A stretch of 7,036 nucleotides of DNA, from assembly GCA_024639445.1 (NCBI GenBank), contig JAHEIJ010000114.1, positions 1-7,036 on the forward strand. The letters are read 5' to 3'. Position numbers and translations under genes: made by a program. The stretch comes from Gammaproteobacteria bacterium (GTDB lineage Bacteria; Pseudomonadota; Gammaproteobacteria; UBA6429; Thiohalophilaceae). Of the stretch, positions 1 through 6,084 are shown in pieces; within the stretch, counting starts at the first letter, position 1, and every line of letters starts with the position of its first letter. Below the pieces are notes generated by a model, which saw only the letters and a list, made by a program, of their open reading frames with translations, made no database searches and was not told where the DNA came from.

Positions 1-635
1 AGTCTTCCGATAAAGACAAGCATATTGATTATGCCCTGCGTTATGCTCACACGCTCAATGAATGGGATGTGGGGCTGTATTATTTCGATGGTACCGGTCG
101 TGATCCACGCCTGGTACCCGGCTTAAACTCCAGTGGAGAGGTCGTACTGATCCCTCACTATGATCTGATTCAGCAATACGGCCTGGATTTGCAGGGCACT
201 TTTGACGAATGGCTGTGGAAACTGGAAGCTATTCACCGCTCCGGCCAGGGCCCGGATCCAAAATTCTGGTCAGCCAGTGGTGGGTTTGAATACACCTTTT
301 TCGGTGTCAGGAAGTCCGCTGTCGATGTGGGTTTATTAGTAGAGTATATCTGGGATGAGCGGGGTCGTAATGCCACCACGCCCTTTGATGATGACTGGTT
401 CGTGGCCAGCCGCATTACCTTGAACGATGTAGATAGTAGCGAGTTACTGGCCGGTTTCGTAATTGATGGCAGTAGCCAGGCGCATTCCCTGTATGTGCAG
501 GGCAGTCGTCGCTTTGGTGACAACTGGAAACTGGATTTGACGACTCGCACATTTCAAAACCTGACCCCGGCTGATCCGGGCTATTCTTTCCGCAATGATG
601 ATTATGTTCAGTTGCAACTGTTTTATTATTTCTGA
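1..635 (+). CDS. Outer-membrane beta-barrel protein of unknown function, C-terminal part (5' end outside window)
   Basis: The reading frame is open from the first whole codon at base 3 to a TGA at 633-635, giving 210 residues with no plausible start, so the gene begins upstream; the in-frame ATG at 69 is most likely internal. The protein alternates polar and hydrophobic residues and is rich in Tyr, Trp, Phe and Asp/Gly turns, as in transmembrane beta-strands. It ends in LQLFYYF, with the terminal Phe that the BAM complex recognises. It resembles uncharacterised barrel proteins common in marine gammaproteobacteria, with a segment like GLDLQGTFDEWLWKLEAI and a run of strands near the end. I do not recognise a substrate. 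It converges with the metal permease gene and overlaps its end by 10 bp. Barrel assignment is fairly sure; function is unknown. Confidence 0.75.
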   Translation, partial: SSDKDKHIDYALRYAHTLNEWDVGLYYFDGTGRDPRLVPGLNSSGEVVLIPHYDLIQQYGLDLQGTFDEWLWKLEAIHRSGQGPDPKFWSASGGFEYTFFGVRKSAVDVGLLVEYIWDERGRNATTPFDDDWFVASRITLNDVDSSELLAGFVIDGSSQAHSLYVQGSRRFGDNWKLDLTTRTFQNLTPADPGYSFRNDDYVQLQLFYYF

Positions 636-1408
636 ATATGCACGGTTTTTTGCGTTGTAGTGAATCTGATGAGTAATTGACTTAATACCAAGCCAATAAT
701 CGCCAGTGACCAGACAATTGCCGGCCCGGCCGGTAAGTCAAACATAGTTGAAATAATCAGACCGGCAAAATAACCGCTGGCCCCAACGATATACCCCCAG
801 AGTAGCGCATGACGTGACTTGTACACCACCAGCGCGGGAATAATGAGACTGGAGAAGACCAGGTAGATGCCAATCAATTGGACCGATGAAGTGATGGCAA
901 TGGCAAAAAGAATATAGAAGCCCAGGTTGTGGCGAACACCGGGATAGCGAAACCAGATCAACAATACAATCATAGAGACCAGCGCTAGTGGCACAAGCTG
1001 GTGAAAACCCACCCAGAGGATTTGTCCGCTCAGCAGGTCGGTGATGTGCTCATGACCATGGGGGTTATTACTGAGAAGAATAAACCCGCCCGTGGCGGCA
1101 AGCACAAACACCGTGCCAATGATGGCTTCCTGCAGCTGCGGATAGTGTTTTTCCGTTAAATGCAGGACCAGCGCGCCACCCAGTGCACAACAGACGGCAA
1201 CTAGCTGCATTAGCCATAGGTGCTCTTCCCCTCCCAGGGTGTGAACGATAATTATTCCAAATGCCGCCAACTGGGCGATAGCAATATCAAGAAATATGAT
1301 CCCCCGTTTAAGCACTTCGCGTCCCAGAGGCACATGGGTGCTTAATACTAATAAACCGGCCAGCATGGCTGGCAAGACAATTGACAGGTTCAGCTCAATA
1401 TTGTTCAT
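626..1408 (-). CDS. Metal (probably zinc) ABC transporter permease, ABC-3 family
   Basis: This is a 260-residue integral inner-membrane protein with about seven or eight hydrophobic segments (roughly 8-26, 36-57, 64-84, 95-113, 130-153, 162-196, 203-222, 229-248). That length and pattern fit the ZnuB/TroC-type permeases (ABC-3 family) that move Zn2+ or Mn2+ from a periplasmic binding protein to the cytoplasm. Family-like stretches are FLDIAIAQLAAFG (39-51), DLLSGQIL (124-131) and DLPAGPAIV (224-232). A His-rich loop HGHEH (117-121) lies just before the DLLSGQIL stretch. The ATG at 1408 overlaps the TGA of the upstream binding-protein gene as ATGA, and AGGGG at 1420-1416 gives a ribosome site 7 nt upstream. 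The pairing with a zinc-type binding protein supports the substrate. No ATPase gene is adjacent. The metal is inferred, so I give no symbol. Confidence 0.88.
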   Translation of the reverse strand: MNNIELNLSIVLPAMLAGLLVLSTHVPLGREVLKRGIIFLDIAIAQLAAFGIIIVHTLGGEEHLWLMQLVAVCCALGGALVLHLTEKHYPQLQEAIIGTVFVLAATGGFILLSNNPHGHEHITDLLSGQILWVGFHQLVPLALVSMIVLLIWFRYPGVRHNLGFYILFAIAITSSVQLIGIYLVFSSLIIPALVVYKSRHALLWGYIVGASGYFAGLIISTMFDLPAGPAIVWSLAIIGLVLSQLLIRFTTTQKTVHIQK

Positions 1409-2325
1409 GGTTTTACCCCTGTCTGGAGTTGTTCTAGCGTCATATCAAACAGTCGAAAAAGGTTATCAGCATCATTACTACCGCCGATGGTATAGGGCAG
1501 CATAATGATGGGGATCCCTGTGCGCTGCTGTAACCACTTTGCTGGCTTCGGACTCTGATAGTTGGCAACCAGGATGGCATTGGCGGATTTATGTTGTAAG
1601 GATTCCAGCACCTGGCCCAGATAGGCCGTACTGGGCGGAATACCCGGTTTGGGCTCTAGCCGCGCGACTTCCTGCATTCCCAACCAGTCAAGCAGGTAGG
1701 TCCAGCTCTTGTGCTGGGTCACCACAGGCAGATTGCGTAGTGATTCAGCCCGGTCTTCCCAGCGCTTGATAGCCTGCTGCCAGCGACGGAGAAAATCATC
1801 CCTGTTTTGTTGATAACTAACCGCATTTTGCGGATCAATAGTTGCCATAGTATTTGTTAAGGCCCTGGCGATACGGGTGATATTGTGTGGGTTAAGGTGG
1901 ACATGGGGATCACCGGCGGCATGAATATCCCCCTCAGCACGATCCAGGCGTGTTGGTTTATCGAGCAATGAAACATGTTGTGTCGCTGCAAAATAACCTG
2001 GCTGTCCTGGCTGGACTTTGGGGTTGGCGGCACGGCGTAGTAGTACCGGTAACCAGCCTATTTCCAGATTGGCACCGGTGCAGACCGCCAGATCCGCGCG
2101 ACGCATTTTGGCAATCAGACTGGGACGTGCCTGAATACGATGCGGGTCCTGCTGCGCGGTCGTGGCGGAAAACACCTTGACTTCCTCACCGCCCAGCTCC
2201 TCTACAAGCGAAGCCCACTCCGGTTCACAGGCAAACACATTCATCGTGGCCGAGACGGGTAGTGCAACGAAAAGCAGCAACAAACTGGTAGCGAGCATTT
2301 TTAACATGAGAGTAATCCCGTGCAT
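1405..2325 (-). CDS. Periplasmic zinc-type ABC transporter solute-binding protein (ZnuA/TroA family)
   Basis: From the chosen ATG at 2325 the protein has 306 residues: a signal peptide ending near PVSA (22-26), then a cluster A-1 (ZnuA/TroA-like) metal-binding protein. The expected ligand positions are visible: His62 in QQDPHRIQARPS, His141 in DPHVHLNP and His205 in VVTQHKSWTYL, with an acidic residue near 285-287 (SNDAD) as a probable fourth ligand. A short His-bearing loop (His135, 141, 143, 147) is a reduced version of the His-rich loop of zinc binders. Cys33 and Cys82 may form a disulfide. The ATG overlaps the porin stop as TAATG, suggesting coupled translation without a clear ribosome site. 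An alternative start at 2307 gives a shorter signal peptide, and the frame also extends up to 2379. The stop overlaps the permease start. Zinc is favoured over manganese because of the His ligands. Confidence 0.88.
   Translation of the reverse strand: MHGITLMLKMLATSLLLLFVALPVSATMNVFACEPEWASLVEELGGEEVKVFSATTAQQDPHRIQARPSLIAKMRRADLAVCTGANLEIGWLPVLLRRAANPKVQPGQPGYFAATQHVSLLDKPTRLDRAEGDIHAAGDPHVHLNPHNITRIARALTNTMATIDPQNAVSYQQNRDDFLRRWQQAIKRWEDRAESLRNLPVVTQHKSWTYLLDWLGMQEVARLEPKPGIPPSTAYLGQVLESLQHKSANAILVANYQSPKPAKWLQQRTGIPIIMLPYTIGGSNDADNLFRLFDMTLEQLQTGVKP
1416..1420 (-). promoter_or_regulatory. Ribosome binding site of the permease gene
   Basis: AGGGG on the minus strand, 7 nt before the ATG at 1408, lies inside the end of the binding-protein gene. 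It supports the ATGA overlap as a real start. Confidence 0.6.
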
Positions 2326-3569
2326 TAGAAGCGATGGGCGCCATGGGCGCCGAGACTCATGATGTATTGCAGGTACCACTGGTTATCAGCAACAGCGTAG
2401 GATTCATCATGGTTATACTGCAATCGAAACCGGCTATATTCGCTATGGGAGAAATCAAGCATGGCACTGACACGTTCGGGTGTATGGCCCTGGGTATCCA
2501 GAGATGTACCGTTAAAAGTGCTGCCCGAGTCCTCTATACTTAGACGGTCATAGCGCAGGCCTGTCCGCCAACGGGGCAGGAACTTGTAAATTAGTTGGGC
2601 ATACCAGCCATCCTTATTGCGATCCACCGGATTAGTACCGTTGCCAATGATGGTGTAGTCACCCTGCTCCGTGCTGTTGAAGTACTCAGCCTGAAATACC
2701 AGGCTGGTACGGGAATCGTTACCGGCAGGGGCCCATTTCCACACCAGATCAGCAATGATCAGATTATCATCACCGCTAAACGAGACATCGCCATTTTCGG
2801 TTTCACGATTTTCCGCCTGTATTGCAAGATATGACAAGCCTGCTTGCCAGCTATGACTGATGCCGACATCACCGCCTAATTTCATAAACAGGCTATAGCT
2901 GCCGACACTTTCATTCGAGGGTCGGCTTGCAGGGAAACTGTCACCACTGAAGGCCTCACCGCCAAATTCCAGAAACAGATCGGTTGGCGCCAACCAACGG
3001 AGCTGAATACCGTCATCGTTATACTGGTTACCAAGGTAGGCACGATAGACAAGTGGTTGATCGACAAAATCCCAATAATGAGCGTGTATTTTATTAAGAT
3101 AACCGATTTCCGAATAGAAGCGACCAAACTGTATACCGAAGCCTGCAGGTAAACCGAGGGTTTGGACAAAGGCCTCCTCGATTTCAATTTCATTTTCGGC
3201 TGTCAAAGCCGTGGTGAAACGTCCAAAAAATTTATCATCGATATTGCCGCTGATGATCAGTTCGGTTTCTGCCAGGGAAAACCCCTCCTTACCCGGATCC
3301 GTTTCTTCCGGCAACGTCACGCCGGGAATCGCATAATTTTCCGGATCATTGTCGAAGCTGGCGAAGCGACCCATCAGAATCAGTGATATCGCTGGATTAA
3401 GGCTGGCCTGACTGCTGGTGGGTGTCTGACTGGTATCCAGCTGTTTTTTCAGTTCTTCGATATCCTGGCGAAGAGCCTCGATATCACCCTGCTCAGCTGC
3501 ATGTGCATGCTGTGATGTTGTAATAGTCGTGAATGCAGATAGTATGCAGGCAATGACAAGTTTTTTCAT
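2325..3569 (-). CDS. Outer-membrane porin-like protein with N-terminal coiled coil, linked to zinc uptake genes
   Basis: This is a 414-residue exported protein. Residues 1-24 are a signal peptide (MKKLVIACIL core, cleavage near HAHA/AEQ). Residues 27-46 form a short coiled coil (IEALRQDIEELKKQL) like that in OprO/OprP-type and related trimeric porins. The rest is a beta-barrel pattern with many aromatic-rich strands (for example WYAQLIYKF, WYLQYIMSL) and a terminal Phe. The C-terminus reads GAHGAHRF, from a duplicated 9-bp unit. The ATG has a good ribosome site, AGGAG at 3582-3578, 8 nt upstream. It is followed at once by the binding protein (TAATG) and then the permease, so it probably lets zinc or a zinc complex across the outer membrane. 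It lacks the TonB box and plug expected of a TonB-dependent receptor. Barrel type is well supported; substrate is inferred from context. Confidence 0.82.
   Translation of the reverse strand: MKKLVIACILSAFTTITTSQHAHAAEQGDIEALRQDIEELKKQLDTSQTPTSSQASLNPAISLILMGRFASFDNDPENYAIPGVTLPEETDPGKEGFSLAETELIISGNIDDKFFGRFTTALTAENEIEIEEAFVQTLGLPAGFGIQFGRFYSEIGYLNKIHAHYWDFVDQPLVYRAYLGNQYNDDGIQLRWLAPTDLFLEFGGEAFSGDSFPASRPSNESVGSYSLFMKLGGDVGISHSWQAGLSYLAIQAENRETENGDVSFSGDDNLIIADLVWKWAPAGNDSRTSLVFQAEYFNSTEQGDYTIIGNGTNPVDRNKDGWYAQLIYKFLPRWRTGLRYDRLSIEDSGSTFNGTSLDTQGHTPERVSAMLDFSHSEYSRFRLQYNHDESYAVADNQWYLQYIMSLGAHGAHRF
2334..2351. repeat. Tandem 9-bp repeat encoding Gly-Ala-His twice at the porin C-terminus
   Basis: ATGGGCGCC occurs twice in direct succession (2334-2342 and 2343-2351, plus strand). 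On the coding strand it gives two Gly-Ala-His units just before the final Arg-Phe of the porin, adding two His residues next to the barrel-assembly signal. Confidence 0.8.
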
Positions 3570-3577
3570 TGTGTTAA

Positions 3578-3582
3578 CTCCT
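3578..3582 (-). promoter_or_regulatory. Ribosome binding site of the porin gene
   Basis: AGGAG on the minus strand, 8 nt before the ATG at 3569, is the strongest ribosome site in the minus-strand cluster. It supports the chosen start. Confidence 0.7.
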
Positions 3583-3596
3583 GAAATCTAATTGCA

Positions 3597-3623
3597 GTTT
3601 GCGCCCGAATAATGAGCGCAAAC
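3597..3623 (-). promoter_or_regulatory. Perfect 8-bp inverted repeat between small CxxC gene and porin gene
   Basis: GTTTGCGC (3597-3604) and GCGCAAAC (3616-3623) are exact reverse complements with an 11-nt loop. The hairpin sits in the only sizeable gap (72 bp) inside the minus-strand cluster, 15 nt upstream of the AGGAG of the porin gene. No U-run follows it, so it is not a classical rho-independent terminator. It could be an attenuating or mRNA-stabilising hairpin, a processing site, or an operator. It does not match the GTTATA-type Zur box known in gammaproteobacteria. Confidence 0.5.
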
Positions 3624-3641
3624 AAAGATAGGCAAATCAGA

Positions 3642-3935
3642 TCAGGAGAAGGGTGGTGCGCGTGGCTGAGATGACGAATGTTGTGACAGGGATGCCAGCA
3701 CACCGGGTGCCGGCAAGACTTGACTGCTTTCAGCCGGGACGTAGAGGTGTGGTGTTTCGGAAACTGGGCCAGGATTATCCGAAGTGGTTACCAGGCAGAT
3801 GACACATTCTTCAGCATCGATCGAATGAAGGCTGAGATCATGGCTATGCAGGGCGAGCGCGAGCTGGCCGGTCAGAAACAGTACTAAAGCCAGCAGCAAC
3901 TGGCGTTGATAGAGTTGTGGTCGTGGTGCTGTCAA
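3642..3935 (-). CDS. Small exported His/CxxC protein, DUF2946-like, possible periplasmic metal-binding protein
   Basis: This is a 97-residue protein. A basic N-region is followed by a hydrophobic stretch (13-29, LLLALVLFLTGQLALAL), a signal peptide or anchor. Next come His30, His32 and His37, then CVIC (Cys44, Cys47), then a low-complexity Pro/Ser tail ending RAPPFS. This layout of hydrophobic start, HxH, CxxC and RAPP-type end matches small proteins related to DUF2946 that are often found beside genes for metal uptake. The predicted start is TTG at 3935, 9 bp after the DUF2797 stop. No ATG is available, an in-frame stop lies three codons upstream, and no clear ribosome site is seen, so the start is uncertain (TTG at 3899 is an alternative). 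Placement before the porin, binding protein and permease suggests periplasmic zinc or copper handling; this is inference. Confidence 0.65.
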   Translation of the reverse strand: MTAPRPQLYQRQLLLALVLFLTGQLALALHSHDLSLHSIDAEECVICLVTTSDNPGPVSETPHLYVPAESSQVLPAPGVLASLSQHSSSQPRAPPFS

Positions 3936-3944
3936 AATCTGCTA

Positions 3945-4769
3945 TCAGGAAGTCTGGAGGTGGATGTTATACCCGGAAAACTTGCGAATGTTCAATACGC
4001 CACTGTCGAAAATGAGGTATTGGCCCTTTATACCCATCAGGATACCGGAAATTTCTGGAGTTTTGTCAAAATTATAAGATTTCACCTTGAGGGGATACTC
4101 GTCCACGGGATAGTCAATGTTCACGATGGGCTCATCAGTCAATGGGATAATGGCGTCGCTATCGTGCTGTTTAAGAATTGCTGCAATCTCGTCGGCACAG
4201 GCGGCAAACAGTTTATCCCTTTTTGCCGCAAGATCCACGACTTCAGGTATACCCTTGAGCATGCGCTGCCAGTGTGTTTTGTCGGCAACATGCTGTTTGA
4301 AGGCAACTTCCACCAGCCCGGAGAGCAGGCGGTTTTTGACTCGAAATATGGGTAGTGCCTGGCTGGCACCCTGATCCATCCAACGGGTAGGTAGTTGGGT
4401 GCCGCGGGTAATTCCCACCTTGGTACCCGATGAGTTGGCCAGGTAGACATAATGGTCTTGCAGGCAGTGCTGCACGCCCCATGCCGGTTCGCGACAGGTC
4501 CCCTCGAAATAATGGCATTGTTCCGGTTTAATAATGCAGCTATCGCATTGCGCCAGAGACTGAAAACAGGGATAACAAAATCCCTGGCTGAAACTCTTGC
4601 TGGATTTGCGTCCACAGGCAATGCAGTTAATCTCGCCTGAGTAAGTCAGTGTAATCTGACTGCCGATGAGGTCATTCATCGGTACCATATTGTTTCCGAT
4701 GGGAAGCTGGTACTGGACGGGTTGTTCCAGTGTTGTGACGAGCTTCTGGATATTGCCTGAATATTTCAT
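3945..4769 (-). CDS. DUF2797 family protein with Cys-rich zinc-ribbon-like region and possible GIY-YIG-like core
   Basis: From the ATG at 4769 this is a 274-residue cytoplasmic protein. The N-terminus (MKYSGNIQKL... PVQYQLPIG) matches the usual start of DUF2797 proteins. The frame extends to a GTG at 4817, but that would add 16 unrelated residues. A Cys-rich region holds CIAC (49-52), CYPC (65-68), CDSC (75-78), Cys85-His86, Cys92 and His101-Cys102, probably binding one or two structural zinc ions. Next comes YVYLANSSGTKVGITR (107-122), with Arg129 and Glu154 following. This resembles the core of GIY-YIG/T5orf172 nuclease-like domains, but that link is my inference. The family is widespread in gammaproteobacteria and has no established function. 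It is the first gene of the minus-strand cluster and ends 9 bp before the small CxxC gene. No clear ribosome site precedes the ATG. Confidence 0.85.
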   Translation of the reverse strand: MKYSGNIQKLVTTLEQPVQYQLPIGNNMVPMNDLIGSQITLTYSGEINCIACGRKSSKSFSQGFCYPCFQSLAQCDSCIIKPEQCHYFEGTCREPAWGVQHCLQDHYVYLANSSGTKVGITRGTQLPTRWMDQGASQALPIFRVKNRLLSGLVEVAFKQHVADKTHWQRMLKGIPEVVDLAAKRDKLFAACADEIAAILKQHDSDAIIPLTDEPIVNIDYPVDEYPLKVKSYNFDKTPEISGILMGIKGQYLIFDSGVLNIRKFSGYNIHLQTS

Positions 4770-4925
4770 GCGGGAATTTTCGCATAATAACGATTTTGTG
4801 GATACGGGTTGATGCACCTGTTGTTATTATTCGCCTTTATGTATGAGCGCATTGAATTTGGAAGCATGCCGTGCTGATCTGGCGGCATATCAATTTATTA
4901 AACCTAATCACATGGTGAATGGATT
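4770..4925. promoter_or_regulatory. Divergent intergenic region between DUF2797 and lpxD homologue
   Basis: These 156 bp must hold the promoters of both the minus-strand cluster and the lpxD homologue. They are AT-rich toward both starts. I saw no convincing -35/-10 pair with good spacing on either strand. An ATAATAAC at 4784-4791 and its complement GTTATTAT at 4823-4830 are 31 nt apart and face outward, unlike a Zur box. Promoter location is therefore by position only. Confidence 0.4.
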
Positions 4926-5993
4926 ATGAAAATTAAAGCCTCGCAAATACTCGTGGATTTCAAGCAACGCAATATTCTGGATTCGATGACGGGCGCAGAC
5001 GTACTGATTACAGGTATTGCGCCGGTAGAGCGTTGTGGGCCCGGGGATATGGTTTTTGTGGAAAAAGCTGAACTGGTCGATACGGTTATGGCTGCCAAAC
5101 CGGCTGCTATCGTTACGACTAAGGAACTGGCGGAACTCCTTAAAGACTTGGGCGAAAGTATAGTCTTTATCAGTTCAAATGTTCGCCTGGCGCAGGCCCT
5201 GCTGCGACAGGCTTATATGGATCGTGATCTGTATAATACGGAGTGGCCGCAAATCCATCCCGCTGCGGTAATTCATGAAACGGTAAAAGTTCCCGCAGAT
5301 TCTGTGATTGGACCCGGAGCGATGCTGGGTCGTAATGTGCATATCGGCAAGCGTGCGGTCGTGATGGCAAATGCGGTTATTGAGGAAGGCGCGCTAGTTG
5401 GTGATGAAACTGTGATCCATCCTAATGTTGTGATTGGGTACAACTGTGAAGTTGGCAAGCGTTGTATCATAAAATCAGGCTGCGTCATTGGTATGGAGGG
5501 ATTTGGTTTTGCCCAGGATGAAAAGCGCAAGAGTTACCGCATCCCCCAATTAGGCAGAGTGGTCATCGAGGATGATGTGGTACTTGGTGCCAATAATACG
5601 GTTGATCGTGCGACTTATGATGAAACACGGATCCGGTCCGGAGTGAAGACGGACACACTGTGTCATATCGCCCACAACACGGAAATCGATGAAGATGTCA
5701 TTATTGTGGCGCAAACGGGTATTGCCGGTTCCTGTTACATCGGTAAGCGGGTGCTGATCAGTGGCCAGGCTGCCATATCAGATCATGTGAAGATTGCCGA
5801 TGATGTGGTGTTGGTGCAGCGGGCGGGAGTGATCAGCGATGTTGATAAACCGGGGATGTATGCCGGGCACCCCTTGCAACCGGTGCGCCAGTATTTCAAG
5901 AATGCAGCCTTGCTAACGAAACTGACGGATATGAAAAAACAAATCAGCAAGCTGGAAAAGGCAATACAAAATACAGACGAGCAAGCCAAGTAG
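4926..5993 (+). CDS. lpxD: LpxD homologue: UDP-3-O-acylglucosamine N-acyltransferase-like left-handed beta-helix protein
   Basis: This is a 355-residue protein, slightly longer than E. coli LpxD (341). LpxD adds the N-linked hydroxyacyl chain from acyl-ACP to UDP-3-O-acyl-glucosamine in lipid A synthesis, in the cytoplasm. An N-terminal nucleotide-binding domain (about 1-105) precedes hexapeptide repeats (about 110-305), and a C-terminal helix (325-355) follows. LpxD marks include GFGFA (192-196), RIPQLGRVVI (205-214), a DR motif at 227-228, His250 in HIAHN (the E. coli catalytic His239) and His287. The Tyr that stacks on uracil in E. coli (Tyr49) is replaced by Leu50, while Phe44 is kept. 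The gene stands alone, without bamA, fabZ or lpxA, so it is probably a second copy. A weak GGTGA lies upstream of the ATG. It could act on another UDP-sugar. Confidence 0.8.
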   Translation: MKIKASQILVDFKQRNILDSMTGADVLITGIAPVERCGPGDMVFVEKAELVDTVMAAKPAAIVTTKELAELLKDLGESIVFISSNVRLAQALLRQAYMDRDLYNTEWPQIHPAAVIHETVKVPADSVIGPGAMLGRNVHIGKRAVVMANAVIEEGALVGDETVIHPNVVIGYNCEVGKRCIIKSGCVIGMEGFGFAQDEKRKSYRIPQLGRVVIEDDVVLGANNTVDRATYDETRIRSGVKTDTLCHIAHNTEIDEDVIIVAQTGIAGSCYIGKRVLISGQAAISDHVKIADDVVLVQRAGVISDVDKPGMYAGHPLQPVRQYFKNAALLTKLTDMKKQISKLEKAIQNTDEQAK

Positions 5994-6084
5994 TTTGCTT
6001 AGTGAAAATCATACAAAACATTAGTTTATCACTGATCAAGAGTAGTGCACCTGGGAGTAGTTAATCGATAATCTAGTTACCATT

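Noticed and set aside
2326..2379. Upstream start at 2379 for the binding protein
   Set aside because: It would overlap the porin by 55 bp and put 18 polar residues before the signal peptide.
4139..4621. 160-residue minus-strand frame inside the DUF2797 gene
   Set aside because: It is a shadow of the DUF2797 gene in another frame, with no family-like sequence.
4770..4817. GTG at 4817 as the DUF2797 start
   Set aside because: It adds 16 residues unlike the family N-terminus and has no ribosome site; ATG 4769 matches the usual family start.
4784..4830. ATAATAAC / GTTATTAT inverted pair as a Zur box
   Set aside because: The arms are 31 nt apart and face outward. The gammaproteobacterial Zur box has GTTATA and TATAAC facing inward with almost no spacer. 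AT-rich chance pairing is likely.
5978..6000. Terminator after the lpxD homologue
   Set aside because: AGCAAG/TTTGCT makes only a six-pair stem with a G-T wobble, and no U-run follows.
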